Part shown: one piece after another, positions 1 through 5,947 of the stretch
Layout: each line of letters starts with the position of its first letter
How positions within the stretch are numbered: position 1 is the stretch's first letter
Source: Gammaproteobacteria bacterium
Lineage (GTDB): Bacteria; Pseudomonadota; Gammaproteobacteria; Pseudomonadales; Pseudomonadaceae
Direction: 5' to 3'
Assembly (NCBI GenBank): GCA_012735335.1
Contig: JAAYHO010000260.1
Span: 1 to 6,006 of the forward strand
DNA: 6,006 nucleotides
Position numbers and translations under genes: made by a program
Notes under the pieces: model-generated
The model's database searches: none
The model's input: only the letters and a program-made list of their open reading frames with translations
What the model was told of the DNA's origin: nothing

Positions 1-281
1 CGCAACAACCCGGTCGGCTCGCTCTGCAGCTGCATGATGGCCTCTTCGGCCTCGGCAAACTCCTGCATGATCTGGCGGCAGCGCTCGTAGTAGGCCTGTC
101 CGACCTCGGTCAACCGCAGCTTGCGGGTGGTACGGTTGAGCAGGCGCACACCGAGGCGCTCTTCCAGCTGGGCCAGACGGCGGCTGACCGTGGACTTCTG
201 CATGCCCAGTGTGGTGGCAGCGCTGGTAAAGCTGTGGCACTCCACCACCCGGGTGAAGATAAGTGCGTCATCCAATCCCAT
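1..281 (-). CDS. LysR-family transcriptional regulator, N-terminal part (cut by window edge)
   Basis: Reads leftward from an ATG at 281-279 and stays open to position 1: 93 full codons plus two bases, about a third of a typical 300-residue LysR protein. The visible part starts MGLDDALIFTRVVE and carries the family's winged helix-turn-helix: residues about 17-37 (SFTSAATTLGMQKSTVSRRL), then LEERLGVRLLNRTT at 40-52 and the wing LTEVG at 57-61, followed by the start of the linker helix (residues 63-88). The start is supported by an AGGGA ribosome-binding site about 9 nt upstream. The effector-binding domain lies outside the window, so no ligand can be inferred. It is divergently placed from an EmrAB-like efflux operon with a 115-bp shared control region, the usual arrangement for a LysR regulator of its neighbour; that role is inferred. 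Family call is secure, target is not. Confidence 0.95.
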   Translation of the reverse strand, partial: MGLDDALIFTRVVECHSFTSAATTLGMQKSTVSRRLAQLEERLGVRLLNRTTRKLRLTEVGQAYYERCRQIMQEFAEAEEAIMQLQSEPTGLL

Positions 282-284
282 CAA

Positions 285-346
285 ACTGTTCCCTGAGTGC
301 AACAAAGTTTCCAGATTCTAGCGCCATTGGGTCGCAGGGGAACAGT
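285..346. promoter_or_regulatory. Spaced 9-bp inverted repeat, candidate operator of the LysR regulator
   Basis: ACTGTTCCC at 285-293 and its exact reverse complement GGGAACAGT at 338-346 flank the predicted lysR promoter. The centres are 53 bp apart, close to five turns of B-DNA, so both arms would face the same side of the helix. The left arm covers the lysR ribosome-binding site and the right arm covers its -35. This suits a tetramer that binds two sites and loops or bends DNA, as LysR proteins do, but the arms are not a classic T-N11-A box. Function is inferred from geometry. Confidence 0.35.
315..342 (-). promoter_or_regulatory. Candidate sigma-70 promoter of the lysR gene
   Basis: On the minus strand, TAGAAT at 320-315 matches the -10 consensus at five of six bases. 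Sixteen bases upstream lies TTCCCC (342-337), a weak -35 with three of six matches. A weak -35 is common for regulator genes. The -35 overlaps the right arm of the inverted repeat at 285-346, which would allow autorepression. Predicted by eye only. Confidence 0.4.
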
Positions 347-351
347 GGTAG

Positions 352-367
352 AGTGATTGAGCTCACT
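352..367. promoter_or_regulatory. CRP/Vfr-like palindrome AGTGA-N6-TCACT
   Basis: AGTGATTGAGCTCACT is a perfect 5-bp inverted repeat around a 6-bp spacer and contains the CRP-family core GTGA-N6-TCAC. The outermost bases differ from the TGTGA/TCACA consensus. Its centre (359.5) is only about 37 bp before the efflux start codon, so any transcript starting ahead of the ribosome-binding site at 385-390 would have this site inside its promoter. That position suits repression better than classical activation. It could also serve the divergent lysR gene, or be a LysR site. Confidence 0.35.
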
Positions 368-396
368 AGAAGCGCATAACTAACAAGGATAAAAAC

Positions 397-1428
397 ATGC
401 CGGCCCGGGTTCGTAACCGCCTGTTCATTCTCATGTTGCTGGTCGCGGTGATCGCCGCCGGCCTGTTTGCCCACTGGTGGTTGGTCGGCCGACACTACCA
501 GACGACCGATAACGCCTATGTCCATGGCGACATTACCCGGGTGACCAGCCAGCTGGCCGCGCAGGTGACCGAGGTACTGGTGACCGACAACCAGACCGTC
601 GAGACCGGTGATCTGCTGGTGCGACTGGACGACCGCGACTTCACCACCGCACTGGCCCAGGCCCGCGCCAATCTGGCCACCCGGCAGGCGGAACACCTGC
701 AGGCCCAGGCCCAGCTCAAGCGTCAGGACAGCATGATTGAAGCCGCCCGGGCGGCGGTGGAGGCACGCAAGGCCGAGCAGCGTCGCATCGAGCTGGATAT
801 CCAGCGGATTCTGCCGCTGCGCCAGTCTGGCTACGCCTCGGAGGAGCAGTTGAGCAACTTCCGCGCCCAGCTGGATGTGGCCAAGGCCCAGGTACGCGGT
901 GCGCAGGCGGAGTTGCAGACGCAGATTCTCAGCAAGGACACCCTGAGTGCCGATATCGACCGGCTGGCCGCGCTGATCCAGGCCGCCGAGAGTGCGGTGA
1001 CCAGTGCCGAGATTGCCCTGTCGCGCACCGAAATCCGCGCTCCGGTGCCCGGCCGTGTCGGCCAGCGCAGCGTGCGCGTGGGGCTGAACGTGCAGCCCGG
1101 TGATCATCTGCTGGCACTGGTGCCGGGCCGGGATCTGTGGGTGCAGGCCAACTTCAAGGAAACCCAGATCAAGCGCATGCGCAAGGGTCAGGCGGTGACG
1201 CTGGTGTTCGATGCCTTCGATGATCAGCCAGTGCAAGGTCATATCGACAGCCTGTTCCCCGCCTCCGGCGCGCAGTTCAGCCTGCTGCCGCCGGACAACG
1301 CCACCGGCAACTTCACCAAGGTGGTACAGCGCATCCCGATCAAGGTGGCGATCGATAACGATCATCCGCTGAGTCAGGTGGTGCGTCCGGGCATGTCGGT
1401 CAGCGTCAAGGTCGATCTGCGTGACTGA
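397..1428 (+). CDS. EmrA-like HlyD-family membrane fusion protein of a drug efflux pump
   Basis: Periplasmic adaptor that joins an inner-membrane MFS transporter to an outer-membrane channel of the TolC type. The 343-residue product has a short basic N-terminus, one membrane segment at about residues 9-31, and then the signature YQTTDNAYVHGDI at 34-46, typical of the EmrA/YibH/AaeA branch. A lipoyl-like half-motif (VTSQLAAQVTEVLVTDNQTV) follows at about 49-68, then a long Ala/Gln/Glu-rich coiled-coil hairpin at about 85-205, the second lipoyl half near 210-235 (RAPVPGRVGQRSVRVGLNV) and a beta-barrel to the end (PGMSVSVKV). It is somewhat shorter than E. coli EmrA (about 390), within the range of the family. 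The ATG follows AAGGAT (385-390) at good spacing. Its stop overlaps the GTG of the transporter gene by 8 nt, so the two are translationally coupled. Substrate unknown. Confidence 0.92.
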   Translation: MPARVRNRLFILMLLVAVIAAGLFAHWWLVGRHYQTTDNAYVHGDITRVTSQLAAQVTEVLVTDNQTVETGDLLVRLDDRDFTTALAQARANLATRQAEHLQAQAQLKRQDSMIEAARAAVEARKAEQRRIELDIQRILPLRQSGYASEEQLSNFRAQLDVAKAQVRGAQAELQTQILSKDTLSADIDRLAALIQAAESAVTSAEIALSRTEIRAPVPGRVGQRSVRVGLNVQPGDHLLALVPGRDLWVQANFKETQIKRMRKGQAVTLVFDAFDDQPVQGHIDSLFPASGAQFSLLPPDNATGNFTKVVQRIPIKVAIDNDHPLSQVVRPGMSVSVKVDLRD

Positions 1429-2956
1429 TACGCTCGCACCGGGCCATATACCGCCACCCACGCGACGCGACTGGATCGCCATTCTCAGCGCCATTCTCGG
1501 TGCCTTCATGGCGATTCTGGATATCCAGATCATCAACTCCTCGCTCAAGGATATCCAGGGCGCACTGTCAGCAACCATCGAGGAAGGCTCGTGGATCTCC
1601 ACCTCCTATCTGGTGGCGGAGATCATCATCATTCCGCTGGCCGCCTGGCTGGCCATGGTGCTGTCGCCGCGGCGCTTTGCGGTGAGCATCTCGGTGCTGT
1701 TCGTGATTGCCTCGCTGCTCTGCTCCATGGCCTGGAGCCTGCAGAGCATGATCGTGTTCCGCGTGCTGCAGGGGCTGGCCGGGGGTGCGCTGATCCCCTT
1801 CGCCTTCTCGCTGGTCCTGACCAAGCTGCCGCTGGAGGTGCGGCCCAAGGGCATGGCACTGTTCGCCATCACCGCCACCTTTGCCCCCTCCATCGGGCCG
1901 ACCATCGGCGGCTGGTTGACCGAGAACTTCGGCTGGGAATGGATCTTCTATATCAACGTGATCCCTGGCATTCTGATGACCCTGGGGTTGATGTACGGGC
2001 TGGACAAGAGCGAGCCGCGCTGGGAGCTGCTGGGCAAGGGCGACTATGCGGGTATCGTGACCATGGCCATCGGCCTGGGCTGCCTGCAGATCTTTCTCGA
2101 AGAAGGGCACCGGGAAGACTGGCTGGAGTCCTCCTATATCGTCACGCTGGGCAGTATAGCGCTGATCAGTCTGGCCTGTTTCGTGATTCTGCAGCTGTCC
2201 CGGGACAACCATCTGGTCAACCTGCGGCTGCTCAAGGAGCGCAACTTCCTGCTCGGCAGTCTGGCCAATATCGGCCTGGGCGTGGGCCTGTATGGCACGG
2301 TATTCGTGCTGCCGGTGTATCTGGCGCAGATCCAGGGTTACAACGCTCTGCAGATAGGTCAGGTGATCATGTGGCTGGGCCTGCCGCAGCTGTTTTTGAT
2401 TCCGCTGATCCCGGTGCTGATGCGCCATATTGATGCGCGCTTCATCTGTGCCACCGGCTTTCTGCTGTTTGCCACGGGCAGCTATTTGAGCGGTTCGCTG
2501 AACCCGGATTTTGCCGGCGATCAGTTCATTGCCATTCAGATTGTCCGTGCGCTGGGTCAGCCGATGGTACTGGTGCCCATGTCGATCATTGCCACGGCGA
2601 TGATTCCGCCGTCCCAGGCGGGCTCGGCTTCCAGCCTGTACAACATCCTGCGCAACCTGGGCGGGGCAATCGGCATTGCCGTTCTGGCGACCATTCTGGA
2701 CAGCCGCGCAGCCTGGTATTTCGATATCCTGCGCAGCCACGTCAGCATCGGCAACCCCGCCGCCAGCGAACGTCTGGCGCTGCTTACCGAGCAACTGGGC
2801 AGCAGCGAAGCAGCCCTGCGCCTGCTCGACGCCCAGGTGCGCCAGCAGGCACAGATCATGGCCTACAACGACGCCTTCCACATGATTGCCATCATGCTCG
2901 GCTTTTCCATGCTGTGCATACTGCTGACCCGGGGGTTGCCAAAAGCCGCACGTTAA
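1421..2956 (+). CDS. EmrB-like DHA2-family (14-TM) MFS drug/H+ antiporter
   Basis: Inner-membrane proton-driven exporter that pairs with the upstream adaptor. The 511-residue length is that of EmrB (about 512), and the protein is hydrophobic throughout with segments that fit 14 helices. Helix 1 (about residues 18-40) holds the DHA2 motif D1 in variant form, LDIQIINSSL at 33-42. Motif B is RVLQGLAGGALIP at 114-126. The antiporter motif C region is ATFAPSIGPTIGGWL at 152-166, followed by the EmrB hallmark WEWIFYINVIPG at 172-183. A late periplasmic stretch (about 430-480) precedes the last helix (485-503). The GTG start at 1421 lies inside the end of the preceding gene and has AAGG at 1408-1411 as a ribosome-binding site. 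The substrate cannot be read from sequence; EmrB relatives export uncouplers, hydrophobic drugs or siderophores. Confidence 0.93.
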   Translation: MTDTLAPGHIPPPTRRDWIAILSAILGAFMAILDIQIINSSLKDIQGALSATIEEGSWISTSYLVAEIIIIPLAAWLAMVLSPRRFAVSISVLFVIASLLCSMAWSLQSMIVFRVLQGLAGGALIPFAFSLVLTKLPLEVRPKGMALFAITATFAPSIGPTIGGWLTENFGWEWIFYINVIPGILMTLGLMYGLDKSEPRWELLGKGDYAGIVTMAIGLGCLQIFLEEGHREDWLESSYIVTLGSIALISLACFVILQLSRDNHLVNLRLLKERNFLLGSLANIGLGVGLYGTVFVLPVYLAQIQGYNALQIGQVIMWLGLPQLFLIPLIPVLMRHIDARFICATGFLLFATGSYLSGSLNPDFAGDQFIAIQIVRALGQPMVLVPMSIIATAMIPPSQAGSASSLYNILRNLGGAIGIAVLATILDSRAAWYFDILRSHVSIGNPAASERLALLTEQLGSSEAALRLLDAQVRQQAQIMAYNDAFHMIAIMLGFSMLCILLTRGLPKAAR

Positions 2957-2958
2957 CG

Positions 2959-3001
2959 GGAGGGCCCTCCATCCCCTCTGGCGCTGCACCCAGCCTCGGG
3001 G
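2959..3001 (+). terminator. Palindrome and weak stem-loop after the efflux operon
   Basis: Just after the antiporter stop is a perfect 12-bp palindrome, GGAGGGCCCTCC (2959-2970). Next comes an imperfect stem-loop: CCCC 2973-2976 pairs with GGGG 2998-3001, and CTGG 2978-2981 pairs with CCAG 2990-2993 around an 8-nt loop. No T-run follows, so it is not a canonical intrinsic terminator. It may weaken read-through or do nothing. The rest of the 88-bp spacer turns A-rich (3017-3030) before the puuB ribosome-binding site, but I see no convincing -35/-10 pair. Confidence 0.25.
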
Positions 3002-3044
3002 TAGCATGCAGGCAATGTAAAAAATAACAAACGAGGTGCGCAGC

Positions 3045-4328
3045 ATGAGTCATACGCCCTACCCGCTTTCCTATTACGCCGCCTCGGCCAATCCCACCCC
3101 ACCACACCCTGCTCTGCAGGGTGCCCATGAAACCGATATCTGCGTGATCGGCGCGGGCTATACCGGCATCTCCACCGCGCTGTTCCTCGCCGAACAGGGC
3201 TTCCGGGTGACGGTGCTGGAGGCGGCCAGGGTCGGCTTCGGCGCTTCCGGGCGTAACGGCGGACAGATCGTCAACAGCTACAGCCGGGACCTGGATGTGG
3301 TGGAAAAGCAGGTCGATCCGGAGCAGGCCCGATTGCTCGGCGCGATGGCCTTCGAGGGCGGCCGTATCATCCGTGAGCGGGTGCAGCAGTACGGGATCGA
3401 CTGCGACCTCAAGGATGGTGGCGTCTTCGGCGCAGTGAACAGCAAGCAGCTGCGCCAGCTGGAAGAACAGCAGAAGCTCTGGGCGCGCTACGGCTACACT
3501 CAGGTCGAGCTGCTGGATGCAGCGGGCATCCGTGGGGTAGTGAATACCGATCTGTATGTGGGCGGTGCGCTGGACCATGGCGGCGGACACATTCACCCGC
3601 TGAATCTGGTGCTCGGGCAGGCGGCTGCGGTAGAGTCGCTGGGCGGTATCATCCATGAGCAATCGGCGGCGATTCGGGTGCAGCAGGGCGATCGCCCTGT
3701 TGTTTATACCGAACAGGGTCAGGTCACTGCGCGCTTTGTGGTGGTCGCTGGCAACGCCTACCTCGGCGACCTGCTGCCTGCACTGGCGGCCAAGTCCATG
3801 CCCTGCGGTACCCAGGTGGTCGCCACCGCACCGCTGGGCGACGAGCTGGCCCACTCGCTACTACCGCAGAACTACTGCGTGGAGGACTGCAACTATCTGC
3901 TGGACTACTATCGCCTGTCCGCCGACAAGCGCATGATCTTCGGCGGTGGCGTGGTCTACGGTGCCCGCGATCCGGCGGATATCGAGGCGCTGATCCGGCC
4001 CAACCTGATCAAGACCTTCCCCCAGTTGCGGGAGGTGAAGATCGACTACGCCTGGACCGGCAACTTCCTGCTGACCCTGTCACGCCTGCCCCAGGTCGGT
4101 CGACTGGGCAGCAATATCTATTACTCCCAGGGCTGCAGTGGCCACGGCGTCACCTATACCCATGTGGCGGGCAAGGTACTGGCCGAGGCGATTCGTGGTC
4201 AGGCGGAACGCTTCGACGCCTTCGCTGCCCTGCCCCATTATCCTTTCCCCGGCGGACGTCTGTTCCGGGTGCCCTTTACCGCATTGGGTGCCTGGTACTA
4301 TCAGCTGCGGGACCGTCTCGGCTGGTGA
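3045..4328 (+). CDS. puuB: Gamma-glutamylputrescine oxidase (PuuB/PauB), FAD-dependent
   Basis: Cytosolic flavoenzyme of the DadA/DAO superfamily. It oxidises gamma-glutamylputrescine to gamma-glutamyl-aminobutyraldehyde with release of ammonia and peroxide, the second step of the glutamylated putrescine pathway. The 427-residue product matches recalled E. coli PuuB (about 426) along its length: SYYAASAN at 9-16, dinucleotide motif GAGYTG at 36-41 with E59 closing the Rossmann beta-strand, FGASGRNGGQ at 65-74, LDHGGGHIHPLNL at 176-188, MPCGTQV at 252-258, NYCVEDCNYLLDYYRL at 276-291, GGGVVYGARDP at 300-310, and the FAD-capping C-terminus WTGNFLLTLSR / GCSGHGVT at 337-370. The ATG at 3045 is chosen because GAGG lies 8 nt upstream; a GTG at 3036 in frame overlaps that site. 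The other puu/pau genes are absent here. Pseudomonads carry several PauB paralogues, so this is probably one of them. Specificity among diamines is uncertain. Confidence 0.93.
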   Translation: MSHTPYPLSYYAASANPTPPHPALQGAHETDICVIGAGYTGISTALFLAEQGFRVTVLEAARVGFGASGRNGGQIVNSYSRDLDVVEKQVDPEQARLLGAMAFEGGRIIRERVQQYGIDCDLKDGGVFGAVNSKQLRQLEEQQKLWARYGYTQVELLDAAGIRGVVNTDLYVGGALDHGGGHIHPLNLVLGQAAAVESLGGIIHEQSAAIRVQQGDRPVVYTEQGQVTARFVVVAGNAYLGDLLPALAAKSMPCGTQVVATAPLGDELAHSLLPQNYCVEDCNYLLDYYRLSADKRMIFGGGVVYGARDPADIEALIRPNLIKTFPQLREVKIDYAWTGNFLLTLSRLPQVGRLGSNIYYSQGCSGHGVTYTHVAGKVLAEAIRGQAERFDAFAALPHYPFPGGRLFRVPFTALGAWYYQLRDRLGW

Positions 4329-4424
4329 TTCCGGAACCGGCTCGACGGTCTGTGGTCACAGGAGTGTCAGTATCGTAGATAGACAACAATACCAACCTCC
4401 GCCCCGGAATCAGGAGTATCACAC
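4329..4424 (+). promoter_or_regulatory. Intergenic region, candidate promoter of the PA2779/PA2778 pair
   Basis: This 96-bp gap separates puuB from the next operon. TGGTCA at 4353-4358 (four of six matches to -35) and TAGATA at 4376-4381 (three of six to -10) are 17 bp apart, a poor but correctly spaced pair. TGTGGTCACA (4351-4360) is a short palindrome over the -35. A 7-bp inverted repeat, GACCGTC (4311-4317) with GACGGTC (4344-4350), spans the puuB stop with a 26-nt loop and no T-run, so it is not a good terminator. CAGGAG at 4411-4416 is the ribosome-binding site of the following gene. Confidence 0.25.
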
Positions 4425-4838
4425 ATGAAGCACACTTCCACTGCCCGACGCTACCTGGCCATGTTCATGGCGGTGCTGTTCACCCTCACCAGCATGGTGA
4501 GCCTGCACGTTCAGGCTTCACAGGCCGCGATGACGGCGACCCATGAGGTGATTGCCCAGGAGCAACTGAGCGTTGACCGTGACCAGCTCAAGGCCATGCT
4601 CGACGATGAGGCTGTACAGGAAAAGCTGGCCAGCATGGGGGTATCTCCCGAACAGGTGGAACAGCGCATCAACAGCCTGACCGCCGAGGAACTGGCCCAC
4701 TTCAATGCGCAACTGGATGAGGCTCCGGCAGCGGCCGGTGTGGTCGGCATCATTGTGCTGTTCCTGGTGATCTTCATCATCACCGACATGCTCTGTGCCA
4801 CCAACATCTTCCGCTTCGTCAACTGCATCAACCGTTAA
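4425..4838 (+). CDS. PA2779-family small envelope protein of unknown function
   Basis: The 137-residue protein begins with a basic, then hydrophobic segment (RRYLAMFMAVLFTLTSMVSL, residues 8-27) that fits a signal peptide or anchor, with a possible cleavage region near ASQAAM (31-36). A hydrophilic, acidic, helical middle follows (about 40-100; MLDDEAVQEKLASMGVSPEQVEQRINSLT and similar). A second strong membrane segment lies at 103-122 (AAGVVGIIVLFLVIFIITDM), and the short tail carries two cysteines (C124, C134). I recognise the overall pattern as the family named after PA2779 of P. aeruginosa, which has no assigned function. The ATG is preceded by CAGGAG at good spacing. Its stop is 3 nt before the start of the peptidase lipoprotein gene, so the two are almost surely co-expressed and probably act together in the cell envelope. 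Family call fairly sure; role unknown. Confidence 0.85.
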   Translation: MKHTSTARRYLAMFMAVLFTLTSMVSLHVQASQAAMTATHEVIAQEQLSVDRDQLKAMLDDEAVQEKLASMGVSPEQVEQRINSLTAEELAHFNAQLDEAPAAAGVVGIIVLFLVIFIITDMLCATNIFRFVNCINR

Positions 4839-4841
4839 GCG

Positions 4842-5768
4842 TTGAGCAGTCTGCTGCGCTGCGCCGCCCTGCTCGGGCTGACCGTTCTGCTGTCAGCCTG
4901 CGCCGGGCGAGCCCCCATTCTCCCCGACCCCACCAGCCTGACTCATCTGCCCGCGCAGGTGCTGTTGGCGGATGTACCCTTTCACGCCCAGGATGAATAC
5001 CAGTGCGGCCCGGCCTCGCTGGCCATGGTGCTCAACCACCGGGGTGTGGCGGCCTCACCGGACAACCTGAAGGACCGCGTGTACCTGCCCGAACGCAAGG
5101 GCACCCTGCAGGTGGAGATGGTCGCCGCTGCACGGGAACGCGACCTGCTGGTGTATCCGTTGGAGAAGAAGCTGGAAGCCGTGCTGGCTGAACTGGACGC
5201 CGGTAATCCGGTGCTGGTGATGCAGAATCTGGCCTTTGACTGGTATCCGCAGTGGCATTACGCGGTGGTGGTGGGGTATGACCTGCCGAATCAGCAGATG
5301 ATAGTGCACAGCGGCCTGAATAAGGCCCAGCGTGAGCCCTTTGCGCTGTTCATGCGCACCTGGAGCCGTGCCGACTACTGGGCTAGGGTGGTGCTGCCGC
5401 CGGGGCAGCTACCGGCCACCGCCCAGCCCCTGAGCTACCTGCGCGCCGCCAGCGACCTGGAACAGACCAGCCGACTGGACAGCGCCCTGCGCAGCTACCA
5501 GAGCGCAACCCGGCAATGGCCCGACCAACCCACCGCCCGCTTCGGGCTGGCCAATACGCTATGGGCGATGGATCAACGACAGACTGCCGTGGAGGAATTT
5601 CAGCGTCTGGTCAATGACTTCCCGGAGTTTCAGCCGGGATGGAATAATCTGGCGACAGGGTTGGAGTTGCTGGGCTGCAAGTCCGCGGCGCTGAAAGCAC
5701 GCCAATGTGCCGAGCAGCCGGGCAAGACAGCCAACTGCCAGAATCTGCTGCCCCGTCATTGCGAATGA
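4842..5768 (+). CDS. PA2778-family lipoprotein: C39-like cysteine peptidase domain plus TPRs
   Basis: The 308-residue product starts with a lipoprotein signal: residues 1-19 ending in the lipobox L17-S-A-C20, with Ala at +2, which suggests the outer membrane. Residues about 42-185 form a papain-like C39 domain. Q50 (oxyanion-hole candidate) and C55 lie in FHAQDEYQCGPASLAMVL, and the catalytic His candidate is H139 in WHYAVVVGYD. The usual Asp after this His is not in its expected Asp-Pro context; HSG at 156-158 occupies that place. Residues about 197-290 form two to three TPR-like helical pairs (for example ATRQWPDQPTARFGLANTLW). The TTG start at 4842 is chosen because it yields the complete signal peptide; no clear ribosome-binding site precedes it, so coupling to the gene 3 nt upstream is likely. 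C39 domains in exporters cut double-glycine leaders, but this protein has no ABC transporter part and its substrate is unknown. The last four codons and the stop come from the adjoining repeat. Confidence 0.87.
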   Translation: MSSLLRCAALLGLTVLLSACAGRAPILPDPTSLTHLPAQVLLADVPFHAQDEYQCGPASLAMVLNHRGVAASPDNLKDRVYLPERKGTLQVEMVAAARERDLLVYPLEKKLEAVLAELDAGNPVLVMQNLAFDWYPQWHYAVVVGYDLPNQQMIVHSGLNKAQREPFALFMRTWSRADYWARVVLPPGQLPATAQPLSYLRAASDLEQTSRLDSALRSYQSATRQWPDQPTARFGLANTLWAMDQRQTAVEEFQRLVNDFPEFQPGWNNLATGLELLGCKSAALKARQCAEQPGKTANCQNLLPRHCE

Positions 5769-5843
5769 GCGCAGCGGCGCGCTAATCCCCGGGCCTTGAA
5801 GCCATCGCACGCACTGGATTGCCGCGCTTCGCTCGCAATGACG
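5754..5843. repeat. Dispersed palindromic repeat, copy 1 (complete, 90 bp)
   Basis: The element is bounded by an exact 11-bp inverted terminal repeat, CGTCATTGCGA (5754-5764) and TCGCAATGACG (5833-5843). Inner arms continue imperfectly and include AATCC 5784-5788 opposite GGATT 5816-5820, so the RNA can fold into a long broken hairpin. This is the widespread CGTCATTGCGAG..GGCAATCC type of bacterial interspersed repeat, probably a non-autonomous, MITE-like or REP-like element. It begins inside the peptidase gene at codon 305 and supplies its stop. As the 3' end of that transcript it may also stabilise or end the mRNA. Confidence 0.88.
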
Positions 5844-5850
5844 GTTGGGG

Positions 5851-5947
5851 GTATGCACGGTAGGGAACGGCGCTGCTGGCCACCCCGTCATTACGTGGAG
5901 GGAGTGTACGCTAGGGAATCGCGCTGCCACCCTCCTCCGTCATTGCG
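5851..5947. repeat. Degenerate direct repeat between the two palindromic copies
   Basis: Two diverged units of about 45 bp, 5851-5895 and 5904-5947, share a TAGGGAA block, then CGCTGC, then a CCGTCATT.CG end. The first unit ends in CGTCATTACG (5886-5895), a decayed version of the palindromic element's left end with no body following. The spacer therefore seems to have arisen by tandem duplication together with that end. No open reading frame, promoter or RNA gene is apparent in 5844-5937. Confidence 0.6.

Noticed and set aside
268..1602. Long minus-strand open frame (444 codons) across the adaptor gene
   Set aside because: Antisense to a clear HlyD-family gene; its translation is rich in His, Gln and Arg with no family likeness, typical of a shadow frame in high-GC DNA.
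3036..3044. GTG at 3036 as the puuB start
   Set aside because: It overlaps the GAGG ribosome-binding site that serves the ATG at 3045, and the ATG start gives the family's usual N-terminus and length.
1568..3046. Minus-strand open frame (492 codons) across the antiporter gene
   Set aside because: Antisense shadow of the EmrB-like gene; low-complexity Gln/His/Arg composition and no recognisable domain.
2892..3854. Minus-strand open frame (320 codons) over the start of puuB
   Set aside because: It overlaps the conserved N-terminal half of puuB in antisense and shows no motif of its own.
4311..4350. Intrinsic terminator after puuB
   Set aside because: The only stem is 7 bp with a 26-nt loop, starts within the gene and has no T-run.
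5559..5930. Minus-strand open frame (123 codons) over the peptidase 3' end and repeat copy 1
   Set aside because: Contains HCERSAAIQ, the well-known spurious translation of this repeat type; the rest is antisense to the TPR region.
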